Counted from the stretch's first letter, positions 34,616-43,327 are shown. The stretch is 64,000 nt of DNA from Puniceicoccaceae bacterium (GCA_007695295.1 REEB01000168.1:1-64000), one strand, 5' to 3'. A program made the numbers and translations. Notes: a model not told the origin generated them from the letters alone.

Positions 34616-35110
34616 ATGCCGACAACTCCACCTCTCGTCCTCCGCTCCGCCACCGAAGCCGATCTCCCGACCATCCTGGCACTCATCCGGGAGATTGCCG
34701 ACTACGAAAAACTCTCCCACGAGGTCGTGGCCGATGCCGCCACGCTTCGCTCCGCCCTCTTCGGCAAGGAGCCTTCGGCGCGGGTGGTGCTCGCCGAGTG
34801 GGAGGGAGAGGTGGCCGGGTATGCCGTCTGGTTTCACAATTTCTCCACCTTCCTCGGCCGGCGCGGTTTGTACTTGGAGGACCTCTTCGTCCGGCCCGCT
34901 TTCCGTCGCCGCGGGATCGGGCGCGCCCTCCTGCAGCACCTCGCCCGCAAGGCGGTGCGCACAGGGTGCGGACGGATGGAATGGGCCGTGCTGGACTGGA
35001 ATCGTCCGGCCTGGGACTTCTACCGCTCTCTCGGCGCCAAACCCTTGGAGGAGTGGCGGATCTTCAGGCTGGCGGGTGATGACCTGGAACGGTTCGGCCA
35101 GACGGCCTGA
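34616..35110 (+). CDS. GNAT-family N-acetyltransferase (SSAT-like)
   Basis: A 164-residue acetyltransferase. The strand LYLEDLFVRPAFRRRGIGRAL contains the acetyl-CoA pyrophosphate loop RRRGIG, and DWNRPAWDFYRSLGA near the C-terminus is the conserved last element. Spacing and the phrase YAVWFHNFSTFLGRRG resemble spermidine/diamine acetyltransferases, though the real substrate is not certain. The ATG at 34616 gives a normal GNAT N-terminus (LVLRSATEADLPTIL). Confidence 0.88.
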   Translation: MPTTPPLVLRSATEADLPTILALIREIADYEKLSHEVVADAATLRSALFGKEPSARVVLAEWEGEVAGYAVWFHNFSTFLGRRGLYLEDLFVRPAFRRRGIGRALLQHLARKAVRTGCGRMEWAVLDWNRPAWDFYRSLGAKPLEEWRIFRLAGDDLERFGQTA

Positions 35111-35167
35111 ATCCTCGGCGTCGCCCCGGGACTTGACAGGCCCGCGAGGTTGGGCAGATCGGAGAAA

Positions 35168-35395
35168 ATGGCCGCCGTACCGACCCCACACACCCGCTGC
35201 CCGACGTGCTCCGAGCGCGGACCCTGGCTGGGTTCGCCCACCGCGCCTTTCTGTTCGGACCGCTGCAAGCTGATCGATTTCGGCAGGTGGGCCAACCAAA
35301 GCTACACCATTTCCGAGCCGCTTCGGCCAGAGCACTTCAGGGAGTACGAGGAAATTCCCGACGACCTCGATCCGGACGAACCGGAGTCGATCTGA
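35168..35395 (+). CDS. yacG: DNA gyrase inhibitor YacG-type zinc protein
   Basis: A 75-residue zinc-finger protein. The four metal ligands CPTC and CSDRC and the following KLIDFGRWANQSYTI match YacG, which in E. coli binds and inhibits DNA gyrase. An acidic tail follows (DDLDPDEPESI). The ATG at 35168 has GGAG about 6 bases upstream. It lies between the acetyltransferase and the convergent P-type ATPase. Confidence 0.92.
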   Translation: MAAVPTPHTRCPTCSERGPWLGSPTAPFCSDRCKLIDFGRWANQSYTISEPLRPEHFREYEEIPDDLDPDEPESI

Positions 35396-35414
35396 GCATC
35401 CCGGCAGACTTCTC

Positions 35415-37445
35415 TCAACCCGGAATCCGCTCCTGAGTGGACTGAAGCCCGGAAAGGGATGACGGCCCGTCCGCCCCGTGGGCGGGGGTCTCTTCCACCC
35501 GGCCGATGCGCAGGGCCCGCGCCGACACCATCGCGCTGGAGCCGAGCATGAGCAGGGCGGCCACCACCGGATGCAGAATGCCACCCGCGGCCAGGATCAT
35601 GCCGATCACGTTGTATCCAGCCGCAAAGTACATGTTGGTCAGGATGCCCTGCCGGATTTCGCGGGCCAAACGAATCGCCCGGGGAATGGCCCGGAGCGAT
35701 CCCCCGCCGAGGACGGCGGTGGCCGTGGAGCGGGCCAGAGGCGCACCACCCCCCATCGCGATGGAAGCATCGGCCAATGCAAGGGCGGGGGTGTCGTTGA
35801 TGCCGTCGCCCACCGCCAGCACCCGTTCTCCGGAGTCCTGCAGCTCCCGCACCCGAGCCGCCTTGGCTTCCGGAACAAGACCGGTGCGGCCGGTCGCACC
35901 GGCAAAGACGTCCGCCTGAAAGGCCCGGTCCCCGGTCAGAATCTCGCACTCCAGCCCGAGCGCTTTCAGCTCCGCCAGCACCTCGGGGACTTCCGCGCGG
36001 GGCTTCTCCCGGAAGTCCAGCCAAGCGGCCGCTTCCCCGTCGATGCCCAACACCAGACGGCGGCTGCCCGGTGCTTCTCCACCCGGCGGCTCGGGAGGTT
36101 GCCCCGCGCCGGACAAAAGCGAAGGCGCTCCCAGGCAGACCTCCCGCGGCCCGCCCTCGGAGCGGATGACCGCCGTCACCCCCTCCCCCGGCCGTAGCCG
36201 AGCTTCCTCGACCTCGACGGCCGCGGCGCCATTGTCTCCGAAGGCCGCGGCCACACTCCGGGCAAGGGGATGCGGATTTCCGCGCTCAACCGCCACCGCC
36301 ACCGCTTTCAGCCACTCCTCCCGTCCGACGTACCTGCTCCCGGGGGTGAAACGCTCCAGGGCCAGTTCTTCCTCGCAGAGCGTGCCCGTCTTGTCGAAGA
36401 CCACCCGGCTGACCGTCGACAGTCGGTCGAGAAAATCACCCGCCCCGGCCACCAGTCCGAGCCGGGAGAGCTTGAACAATCCGCTCCACAGCGCCATCGG
36501 CGTCGCCAGCCCGAGGGCGCAGGGGCAGGCCACCAGCAGCACCGCCATGCTGTTAAAGAGCGCTTCCGGCCAAGTCGTGCGCCAGAACCAAAAGGCAAAG
36601 GTTCCGGCCGCCACCGCCAACACTCCCGGCAGAAACCAGCCGATCATCCGATCCGCCTGCTCCTGGAGACGGCCCGTCCCCAGCCGCGCACGCTCCAACA
36701 CTTCGAGAATTTCATCCAACCGCCGGCCGGTGGCTTTGACGACCTCGACCACAAAGGTCCCGTCGAGCGACTCCATCCCCGCCAACACCCGGTCACCTTC
36801 CCTGCGGTGCACCGGACCCGGCTCGCCGGTCATGGCCATCTCCCGCACGAAGCCGCGCCCTCCCACAATGCGCCCATCGACGGTGAAGAGACTGCCCGGA
36901 CCCACCAGGACCCGCATCCCCGGCTGCAACGAGGCCGCGGGCACCGAGCGGCCCGGCCCCCCGCTTTCGGCCAGCTCCGCCGTGGCCAGATCCGCCCGCA
37001 ACCGCCGGATCTCCCGCAGGGCCGCCGTCCGCGAGCGAGCCCCGAGCGCTTTCCCAACCGTATAGATGGCCAACACGATCGCCACGACCTCATAGTAGAC
37101 CGCCCCGGTCCGCGTCAGGGTCGAGAGCAGGCTGGCCACAAAGGCGCCCGCCAGGGTGACGAGAAAGAGGCTGTCCACCGTCACCCGCCACTCCCGCCAG
37201 GCCGCCCAGCTCTCGCGCAGCAGGGGTCCGCCCAAGAGCAGAAACACCACCACCGCGCTCCCGATCAGGCCGCCGTGCACGATCCAATAGGCGCGACCCT
37301 CCGGCGGGGTCAGATTGACGGCCAGGCTGAAGACCATCCCCTGACCCGCCAGAATGGCCGCGATCCCGACCCGGAACCAGATGGCCTCCCAGTTCGGCTC
37401 TTGGAACGCTCCGGCCGCCTGCACGGAAACTGCCTCGCTTCGCAT
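35415..37445 (-). CDS. P1B-type heavy-metal ATPase, copper-like, without metal-binding domain
   Basis: A 676-residue metal pump. Visible motifs are the actuator TGEP, the ion-site ACPCALGLATP, the phosphorylated Asp in DKTGTL, HP in GNPHPLA, and the hinge GDGINDTPALA. The last helices carry YN and MLGSS, the P1B-1 signature for Cu(I)/Ag(I). No N-terminal heavy-metal-associated CxxC domain is present; the protein begins directly with short cytoplasmic sequence and membrane helices. It is divergent, across about 100 bases, from an ECF sigma factor gene. Confidence 0.9.
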   Translation of the reverse strand: MRSEAVSVQAAGAFQEPNWEAIWFRVGIAAILAGQGMVFSLAVNLTPPEGRAYWIVHGGLIGSAVVVFLLLGGPLLRESWAAWREWRVTVDSLFLVTLAGAFVASLLSTLTRTGAVYYEVVAIVLAIYTVGKALGARSRTAALREIRRLRADLATAELAESGGPGRSVPAASLQPGMRVLVGPGSLFTVDGRIVGGRGFVREMAMTGEPGPVHRREGDRVLAGMESLDGTFVVEVVKATGRRLDEILEVLERARLGTGRLQEQADRMIGWFLPGVLAVAAGTFAFWFWRTTWPEALFNSMAVLLVACPCALGLATPMALWSGLFKLSRLGLVAGAGDFLDRLSTVSRVVFDKTGTLCEEELALERFTPGSRYVGREEWLKAVAVAVERGNPHPLARSVAAAFGDNGAAAVEVEEARLRPGEGVTAVIRSEGGPREVCLGAPSLLSGAGQPPEPPGGEAPGSRRLVLGIDGEAAAWLDFREKPRAEVPEVLAELKALGLECEILTGDRAFQADVFAGATGRTGLVPEAKAARVRELQDSGERVLAVGDGINDTPALALADASIAMGGGAPLARSTATAVLGGGSLRAIPRAIRLAREIRQGILTNMYFAAGYNVIGMILAAGGILHPVVAALLMLGSSAMVSARALRIGRVEETPAHGADGPSSLSGLQSTQERIPG

Positions 37446-37547
37446 TTGCTTCCCACCATGGGAACGGGGAGCGGCTTGTCCATCCCGCCGGCATTCTTGC
37501 TTCCAGGCGGATCCGGGGAATAGTACCCGACTGTCCTGCTCTTACCT

Positions 37548-38096
37548 ATGATGCCAAAACGCGATTTCAGCAGCATCGTCGATGCCTATTACCGGGACCT
37601 CTTCCGCTTTGCCCTCAGCTTGGCGAGAAACCCGGATGACGCCGCCGACCTCACCCAGCAGACTTTTTTCATCTACGCCGAGAAGCAACACACCGTCCGC
37701 AATGAAAAGGCGGTCAAATCTTGGCTCTTCACCACCCTCTATCGGGAATTCCTCCGCAACCGCCGCCACGCCAATCGCTTCGAGCCGATGTCGGTCGAGG
37801 ACGGCCCCAACCACGAGCCCACGGAGTCCGATGACCCCATCACCGCCGTCGACGCCCAAACCGCACTCGATTGCCTGCAACAGCTCGATGACACTTTCCG
37901 CGCCCCCCTGACGCTCTTCTATCTCGAGGACTTTTCCTATCAGGAAATCGCCAATGTCCTCGATATACCGATCGGCACCGTCATGTCGCGGCTCTCGCGG
38001 GGCAAATCCCAGATCCGCAAACGCCTCCGCAGCAGTCGCCAGACGTCCGACGGGTCCGTGATTCCTTTCAACCCCCCTTTGCAACGCCATGGATAA
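37548..38096 (+). CDS. ECF-type RNA polymerase sigma factor
   Basis: A 182-residue sigma-70 family factor. Region 2 runs from about residue 8 to 80 (YYRDLFRFALSLARNPDDAA, then LTQQTFF and SWLFTTLYREFLRNRR), and region 4 from about 110 to 165 (LDDTFRAPLTLFYLEDFSYQ, then EIANVLDIPIGTVMSRLSRG). The downstream gene encodes a single-pass membrane protein and overlaps it by 8 bases, the usual sigma/anti-sigma layout. The target genes are unknown; the divergent copper-type ATPase is one candidate. Confidence 0.93.
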   Translation: MMPKRDFSSIVDAYYRDLFRFALSLARNPDDAADLTQQTFFIYAEKQHTVRNEKAVKSWLFTTLYREFLRNRRHANRFEPMSVEDGPNHEPTESDDPITAVDAQTALDCLQQLDDTFRAPLTLFYLEDFSYQEIANVLDIPIGTVMSRLSRGKSQIRKRLRSSRQTSDGSVIPFNPPLQRHG

Positions 38097-38838
38097 ACAC
38101 CAAATCAAGCTCATACTCCAAGCCAGCCGGGCCTCTGGAGCCGATGATGACCATCCCTGCATCCAGGAAGCCCTTCGCGCCGCCCGCCAGGACCCCGAAC
38201 TTGCAGCTTGGCTCGATCGGGAGCGCTCCTTCGACCGGACCATGGCCGGGCACCTCACGGGCATTGAGCCTCCGGCTGAGCTAAGAGATTCCATTCTCGC
38301 CGGGTTGCGCCTCGGCCGGCGCCGCACTTGGTGGAAGGTGGTGCTGCCCTTTCCCTTGGCTGCCTGCCTGATCGCGGCCTTCTTCTTTTTCCCGGGCCTG
38401 CACCAGTCCTCCTCCGGCACGCTGAGCGCGGCAGGGGTCAACTTTTTCGAACAATACGCCAGCCTCGCCGCTTCCCAGATCATCGAGGAAGCCCAGCCCG
38501 CTTTCGAGACCCGCTGCCCGCGGGCCACCCGCGCCTGGCTCCAGGACCGCGGCGTTTCCGTGCCCGAGGAGATGCCGGTCCGGATGGCCCGTCTTGGCAG
38601 CCGGGGATGCTCGTCCATTTCCGGCCCCGCGGGCAAGCTGGCCGTGATCTTTCTCGAAGGCGAAACGGCGGTTCAGCTCGTCGTGGCCGAGCGCGGCTCC
38701 GTCCGCAACGCGCCCCCCGCCGGCAGCCGCACCCGCCTCCAGGCCAACGGCATGAATGTCCTCGGCTGGGCAACCGAGACCCACGTTTTCTGGCTCATGG
38801 GCGGATGTTGCCCGGAGTCACTCGAGACTTACCTGTGA
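38089..38838 (+). CDS. Putative membrane-bound anti-sigma factor
   Basis: A 249-residue protein. A cytoplasmic region of about 80 residues (QIKLILQASRASGADDDHPC) should hold the sigma factor; it lacks the classical HxxxCxxC zinc anti-sigma motif. One membrane helix lies near residues 83-104 (VVLPFPLAACLIAAFFFF). The extracytoplasmic part includes FETRCPRATRAWLQDRGV and MGGCCPESLETYL, so it carries several cysteines that might sense redox state or metals. Function is inferred mainly from its overlap with the sigma gene. Confidence 0.72.
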   Translation: MDKHQIKLILQASRASGADDDHPCIQEALRAARQDPELAAWLDRERSFDRTMAGHLTGIEPPAELRDSILAGLRLGRRRTWWKVVLPFPLAACLIAAFFFFPGLHQSSSGTLSAAGVNFFEQYASLAASQIIEEAQPAFETRCPRATRAWLQDRGVSVPEEMPVRMARLGSRGCSSISGPAGKLAVIFLEGETAVQLVVAERGSVRNAPPAGSRTRLQANGMNVLGWATETHVFWLMGGCCPESLETYL

Positions 38839-38879
38839 CCGGCGCCGCGGCCCGGCCGCTTCTTCCTGCCGAACAGCCA

Positions 38880-39548
38880 ATGAAACGCTGCCTCATCACT
38901 GCGGGCCCCACCCGCGAGCACTTTGATCCGGTCCGCTATCTCAGCAACGGTTCCAGTGGGAAAATGGGGTATGCGCTCGCCGCCGAAGCGCTCCGCCTCG
39001 GCTGGGAAGTCGACCTTGTGACCGGCCCCGTCTCCCTGCGACCGCCCTCAGGCGCCATCGTCCACCGCGTGACCTCCGCCCTCGAGATGCGCGAAGCCTG
39101 CCTGCAGGTTTTTCCACACTGCCAGTTGCTTATCATGGCCGCCGCCGTGGCTGACTACCGCCCCGCCGAGCGCCTCGACACCAAAAGCGCCAAAAGCGAC
39201 GGTCCCCTCCAGCTCCAGTTGATTCCCAATCCCGACATTCTCGCCCAACTGGCCACCGGCCGGCTTCCCGGGCAGATCCTGGTGGGATTTGCCGCCGAGA
39301 CGGACCAAGTGGAAGCAAAAGCCCGCGCCAAACTCACTCGCAAGGGGTTGGACTGGATCGTGGCCAACGACGTCTCCAGCCCCGAGCTCGGCATGGAAGC
39401 CGACCGCAACGCCATCACCATGCTTTCCCGGACGGGCAAGGCCCTCTCCTTCGGTCCGGCCGACAAAGCCGACGTCGCGGCCTTCATTCTGGGGACCCTC
39501 GACCGCTCTCCGCGGGTACCCGCCCACCACCCCGCCGGGGCCCCTTAG
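38880..39548 (+). CDS. coaB: Phosphopantothenate-cysteine ligase (stand-alone CoaB)
   Basis: A 222-residue enzyme that joins 4'-phosphopantothenate to cysteine in CoA synthesis. ITAGPTREHFDPVRYLSNGSSGKMG is the nucleotide-binding start of CoaB, followed by AAAVADYRP and VGFAAETD with ANDVSS. In most bacteria this domain is fused behind CoaC; here only CoaB is present, so the decarboxylase must lie elsewhere. The ATG at 38880 is chosen because it precedes KRCLITAGPT directly. It starts 41 bases after the anti-sigma gene. Confidence 0.92.
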   Translation: MKRCLITAGPTREHFDPVRYLSNGSSGKMGYALAAEALRLGWEVDLVTGPVSLRPPSGAIVHRVTSALEMREACLQVFPHCQLLIMAAAVADYRPAERLDTKSAKSDGPLQLQLIPNPDILAQLATGRLPGQILVGFAAETDQVEAKARAKLTRKGLDWIVANDVSSPELGMEADRNAITMLSRTGKALSFGPADKADVAAFILGTLDRSPRVPAHHPAGAP

Positions 39549-39585
39549 CCGATAGCCGGCCAAGCCGGCCTTGCAGCGCGCTGCA

Positions 39586-39969
39586 TCAAGCCAGGCCGGA
39601 AATCCCCGGCACTTCGTCGGAGCGGCTTTCCGCCGGCACGTAGGCATGGCGCACTTGCCGGATATGACGGGTGGCAAAAGAGGTTTCCGCCAAAGAGGAC
39701 TTCAACTGCGCCAATTCCTGGCCGACCTGCCGGAGATGCTCACCTTGCTTTTCCGTGAGGGCCGCGATCCGGCCGTTCCAGCGTTCCCTTTCGGAATCTT
39801 CAAACTCCGCTTCCGGGAGGTGTCGGCAAAGCCCCTCGATGAGCCGGTTCTTTTTCGTCTGCAGTTCTCCGAGGTAGACGGCATCCTGCCGGGCCAGCGC
39901 AAAGGCTTCCAGCTCGGTGGTGCGCTCGTAGGCTTCGAGCAATAGGCGGCAACGCTCTCCGGAGTTCAT
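39586..39969 (-). CDS. FliT-like flagellar chaperone
   Basis: A 127-residue, highly charged helical protein (LLLEAYERTTELEAFALARQ and SERERWNGRIAALTEKQGEH). Its start overlaps the fliS stop as ATGA. Sequence alone does not name it; the position straight after fliS and the coiled-coil-rich character fit FliT or a FlgN-like export chaperone for filament-cap or hook-associated proteins. Confidence 0.6.
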   Translation of the reverse strand: MNSGERCRLLLEAYERTTELEAFALARQDAVYLGELQTKKNRLIEGLCRHLPEAEFEDSERERWNGRIAALTEKQGEHLRQVGQELAQLKSSLAETSFATRHIRQVRHAYVPAESRSDEVPGISGLA

Positions 39970-40406
39970 GCCGAAGTGAAGAGACAGGGGGCGCCGCTGG
40001 TCTCGCGGACCACGCCTTCCTGGTTGCTAAGCATTTCCTCCCAGGAGTCCCGCAGCTCCACCAGGAGACGGCGGACCGTGCGGATGGGCTCGGGCGTTTT
40101 CTTCAGGTTGGCCTCCTGAAGCTGGTCGCTCATGAAGCCGTAAAGGCGGAAGAGGTTCTCGGCGATTTCCTTGCTGCGGTTGAAATCCAGCGCACTCTGC
40201 AGCTCGGCGATGATTTTCTGGGCTTTGATGAGATTGTTGCTCACCCGCTCATATTTCTCGGCCAACGATCCGTCCATCGAGAAGCCGTCTTCCGCCCGGT
40301 CCAGGAATCCAATGGCGCCGTTGTACAGCATGAGGATGAGTTTGCCGGGGCTGGCGGTTTCCACCGCCATGGAGCGGTAGGATCCGTAAGTCTTTGAGGC
40401 GTTCAT
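39966..40406 (-). CDS. fliS: Flagellin export chaperone FliS
   Basis: A 146-residue cytoplasmic helical protein that binds flagellin and prevents early polymerisation. It begins with YGSYRSMAVETASPGKLIL followed by MLYNGAIGFLDRA, the FliS signature, and has family length plus a short extra C-terminal tail. It is upstream of the FliT-like gene with a 4-base overlap and downstream of the FlgM-like gene. A possible sigma-28 promoter lies just before it. Confidence 0.93.
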   Translation of the reverse strand: MNASKTYGSYRSMAVETASPGKLILMLYNGAIGFLDRAEDGFSMDGSLAEKYERVSNNLIKAQKIIAELQSALDFNRSKEIAENLFRLYGFMSDQLQEANLKKTPEPIRTVRRLLVELRDSWEEMLSNQEGVVRETSGAPCLFTSA

Positions 40407-40418
40407 AGGCAGTTGCTT

Positions 40419-40445
40419 ACATCGCCCGACGGGTGACGGGCTTTA
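40419..40445 (-). promoter_or_regulatory. Possible sigma-28 promoter before fliS
   Basis: TAAAGCCC, an 11-bp spacer and GGCGATGT, against the consensus TAAAGTTT-N11-GCCGATAA. It would start RNA only a few bases before the ATG, so it is the weakest of three such sites here. Confidence 0.3.
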
Positions 40446-40464
40446 GTGCCAGGGAGAAAACTGC

Positions 40465-40749
40465 TTATTGCAGTTCGTCGGTGGTGAAGGGCACGATGAG
40501 TGCCGCCACCTGCTGGATCACCCCGGCCGGCGGCCAGGAAGGATCGGCCGCGAGAGCCCGGCCGCGCTCCACCATCTCGGGGCGGATTTCAGGGCCCGGC
40601 TGCGGCAGGCGGATGTGATCGCCGGCGGTGGGCGCCGCCGGGCCGGCCGTGGCCGGCTCCTGATTCAAGGGAGTCAGGCGGCTGGTGCGCTCGGCCGAGC
40701 GGGGGTCGAGGGGGTTGGGTCCGTAGGGATTGGGTCCGTGGATATGCAT
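40465..40749 (-). CDS. Small protein, candidate FlgM-like anti-sigma-28 factor
   Basis: A 94-residue protein with a Pro/Asn-rich, probably disordered N-terminus (HGPNPYGPNPLDPRSAER) and a short amphipathic C-terminal part (RPEMVERGRALAADPSWPPA then GVIQQVAALIV). That layout and the RPExV start of the C-terminal helix resemble FlgM, which holds sigma-28 until the hook is complete. It lies between fliD and fliS and has the best sigma-28-like promoter of the region upstream. Identity is inferred; another late flagellar protein is possible. Confidence 0.45.
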   Translation of the reverse strand: MHIHGPNPYGPNPLDPRSAERTSRLTPLNQEPATAGPAAPTAGDHIRLPQPGPEIRPEMVERGRALAADPSWPPAGVIQQVAALIVPFTTDELQ

Positions 40750-40819
40750 GGCGTGGAGGGAGGTTGAGAGTGTTGGTGAACTGCTGGTTGAGGAAGGTTT
40801 TAAAACTTCTTTTACAGAG

Positions 40820-40846
40820 GTATCGGCTCAGCGGAGAACGACTTTA
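40820..40846 (-). promoter_or_regulatory. Sigma-28-like promoter before FlgM-like gene and fliS
   Basis: TAAAGTCG, an 11-bp spacer and GCCGATAC, matching the FliA consensus TAAAGTTT-N11-GCCGATAA at 13 of 16 positions. It overlaps the end of the lipoprotein gene and leaves a leader of about 60 bases. Confidence 0.6.
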
Positions 40847-41532
40847 GGCTCGCGCAGCGGAATCGTGGAAAAAACTTCCGCGGCCACATAACTCGAAAAC
40901 CGCCGCGGGCTCAGCAGCACCGTATCACTGCGGTCGAGCGGAAACTTGCCGCGCTGGGCGGAGAGGGCGTGCCGGCGGGCGGCATTGGCGACGCGCGGAT
41001 CGGCGGCATCGAAGAGGGAGTCGAACGCCCAGGTGATTTCTCCATTTCGCACGTGAACGAGCTTGGCGCGGATGCCCAGGGCCAACGGCGGATAGGGCCG
41101 CAGATGGGTGAACTCGAGAAACAGGATGCCATCAAAAGCTCCCGCCTCCGCCAGTCGGTGCAAAAAGTCGGCTGGGATGCGCTCGACCGAGGAAATCGCC
41201 CCTTGGCCCGTTATCCGGCGGACCAGCTCGGGGTCGACGGGCACCACCTCGAAACGGTGCGTCTTGCCCAGCTCGGCGAGAAAGACCTCCCGGTGGCCGG
41301 CGAGGTCGGCGTGCTCCCAGCCGGGGGCGTGGATCGGCAGCACGCCGACCCGAACGAGATCCGGGCCCGGCGGGCCGAGAGCGAAGATGTTTTCGGGATG
41401 GTAGCCGCGCCCGAGCACCAGCTCCGGCGGGCGATCGAAGGTGCGGCAGCCGCCACCCAAAAGCGCGGCCAGCAACAGCGGAAGCAGGATCCGGAAGACC
41501 CGGATCAGTGGGCGGGAAAGTCGAGTCGGCAT
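40828..41532 (-). CDS. Putative lipoprotein in flagellar cluster
   Basis: A 234-residue protein starting with a lipoprotein-type signal (RVFRILLPLLLAALLGGGC); the residues before the Cys are GGG rather than the usual LAG, so lipidation is likely but not certain. The body includes VRVGVLPIHAPGWEHADLAG, FDGILFLEFTHLRPYPPLAL and LSPRRFSSYVAAEVFSTIP. No family is recognised. It starts 13 bases after fliD, so it is probably cotranscribed and may be an envelope component linked to motility. Confidence 0.7.
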   Translation of the reverse strand: MPTRLSRPLIRVFRILLPLLLAALLGGGCRTFDRPPELVLGRGYHPENIFALGPPGPDLVRVGVLPIHAPGWEHADLAGHREVFLAELGKTHRFEVVPVDPELVRRITGQGAISSVERIPADFLHRLAEAGAFDGILFLEFTHLRPYPPLALGIRAKLVHVRNGEITWAFDSLFDAADPRVANAARRHALSAQRGKFPLDRSDTVLLSPRRFSSYVAAEVFSTIPLREPKVVLR

Positions 41533-41545
41533 GGGAACGGTTGCG

Positions 41546-43270
41546 TCACGTCGTCGGCATTTGCAGATTGCTCTGGAGGGCTTGGAGCTGGCGCTGGATG
41601 TTGGATTGCGCGATCTCCATTTGGATAAAAGCCGCTTCCATGGCTTGTCTCTGCCGGGTGAGTCTTCGTTCCATGTTGTCGATCTGCTGATCGATCTCCC
41701 GGTTTCTGGCGTTGAGCCGGTCCTGCTGGGCATTGAGGGATTTCCCGGGACCGACGCTGTTGTTGACTAGAGAGGTGATGCGGGCGAGCAGGCCGGTCTG
41801 AGGAGCTTGAAAGAGCTGGCGCACGCTTTCCGGATTCTCAGCCAAGGCTTGGTCGAGCCGGGCCGGATCTTTGATCTCCAGCCGCGAGGAGCCGCTCACG
41901 AAATCGATCCCAAGGCTCTCCAGGCGTCGGAACGCTTCGTCGGCATCCGGCACGGCCTGAAAGACCGCCGCGCGCAGGTTGCGGTTCAAGGAGGTGATCT
42001 CCCCATTGCGGGCCAGCGTCCCGGAGGTGACGTTGTCACTGTTGGATATGTCGATGCGGATCTGGCTTTCGATGTGGGACTGGGCCGCGTTGTATTTCTC
42101 AACAAAGTTTTCGACCGCTTTCTTCAGCCCGGCGGTGTCGTTGGAGACACTGATCTCCTGCTGCCCCACGGAAGTGGCGGTCACGCTCAGCCCCGGTGCA
42201 CCGAGCAGACTGGCATCGAAGGTGTTCGAGGAGTGCTCTTGCTCGATGCCCCCGTTGACGGAGAGGCGGGCGTTCTGGCCGCTGGTCAGGGCCGCGCCTC
42301 CTCCCAATCCGAGGGCGGCGATGAAAGTGCCTTCCCCATCACTCACGGGGAGCGCGAATTCACCGGTCTGGGTGTTGCTGAGAATAAAGCGGTCGCCGGC
42401 GCTGTCGTAGCTCAGACGGGCACCGGCGTTGGATGCGTTGACCCGGTCCATGACGGCCCGGAGGCTGTCGGTCGAGGCGTCGAAATCGATCCGCACCCCG
42501 TTGACCAGAAAATGACCGGCGCCCGAGAGCCCGCCGGCCAGGCCGCTGGACTCGATCGGCGCCGATAGGTCGATCCGCCCGAGGGTGTTGCCGCTGGTCA
42601 CGGTCAGACCGCCCCCCCCGTCGGGCTGCACGGCGCTTTGCTGCAAGCGCAGCGCGGAGAGGAAATTAGTCGTGTCCCCGGCCTGGCCCAGCTCGAGCTG
42701 GCCGTTCGAGCTGGCCAGCGTCACCCGGTCCGCAACCGGATCATAGCTCCCGGTGACAACGCCGCCGGTGGCGGTGCTGATCGCATCGAGCACCTCCCCC
42801 AGAGTCTGGCTTCCATCGACCTCGATGGCTTGTCCGTTGACGGTGAAGCTGCCGTCGCTGATGGGCTGCGCCAGGCGGAGATCGGCGATGAGGGTGGCGG
42901 CGGTGCCGGCGGTGCCGCTCACGGAAGATTGGCTGGTGCGGGAGGAAGCGGTCGCCAGCTGGGTCACGTTGAGAGTCAGGCTGCCCGGGAGAGAATCGGC
43001 GCCGGCAGTGGCGGACCACCCCAGGCCGCTCTGGGAAAAACCGACCTTGCGGGCGTTGAACAGGCTGTTGTTGAGCAGTGCCGTCGAAGCCGTGCGGAGC
43101 GACTCCAGGTTGCCCGAGATTTTGCCCAATGCATCGATCTGGGCGGTATGCGTGGCCTGCTGGGTGCGCATCCGTCTTTGGGGTGCGCGCTCCAGGTTAA
43201 TCAATTGATCGACCACCGACTTCCAATCGAACCCGGAAGCGAGGCCGGCAAGCTGCATACGTTCACTCAT
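41546..43270 (-). CDS. fliD: Flagellar filament cap protein FliD (HAP2)
   Basis: A 574-residue cap that guides flagellin assembly at the filament tip. The N-terminus reads LAGLASGFDWKSVVDQLINL, the conserved HAP2_N start. The middle contains a flagellin-like hook domain repeat, and the C-terminal helices run from about residue 480 with LNARNREIDQQIDNMERRLT, the HAP2_C motif. It is the first gene of the local flagellar run fliD, lipoprotein, FlgM-like, fliS, FliT-like. A GGTGG ribosome-binding site lies 7-9 bases before the ATG. Confidence 0.95.
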   Translation of the reverse strand: MSERMQLAGLASGFDWKSVVDQLINLERAPQRRMRTQQATHTAQIDALGKISGNLESLRTASTALLNNSLFNARKVGFSQSGLGWSATAGADSLPGSLTLNVTQLATASSRTSQSSVSGTAGTAATLIADLRLAQPISDGSFTVNGQAIEVDGSQTLGEVLDAISTATGGVVTGSYDPVADRVTLASSNGQLELGQAGDTTNFLSALRLQQSAVQPDGGGGLTVTSGNTLGRIDLSAPIESSGLAGGLSGAGHFLVNGVRIDFDASTDSLRAVMDRVNASNAGARLSYDSAGDRFILSNTQTGEFALPVSDGEGTFIAALGLGGGAALTSGQNARLSVNGGIEQEHSSNTFDASLLGAPGLSVTATSVGQQEISVSNDTAGLKKAVENFVEKYNAAQSHIESQIRIDISNSDNVTSGTLARNGEITSLNRNLRAAVFQAVPDADEAFRRLESLGIDFVSGSSRLEIKDPARLDQALAENPESVRQLFQAPQTGLLARITSLVNNSVGPGKSLNAQQDRLNARNREIDQQIDNMERRLTRQRQAMEAAFIQMEIAQSNIQRQLQALQSNLQMPTT

Positions 43271-43300
43271 GAGAAATCCACCAAGGGCGATTCTCTCCTC

Positions 43301-43327
43301 TCATCGACAGGTTTGCTTTCGGCTTGA
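43301..43327 (-). promoter_or_regulatory. Sigma-28-like promoter before fliD
   Basis: TCAAGCCG, an 11-bp spacer and GTCGATGA, close to the FliA consensus in the -10 part (6 of 8). The predicted start of RNA is about 25 bases before the fliD ATG. Confidence 0.45.
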
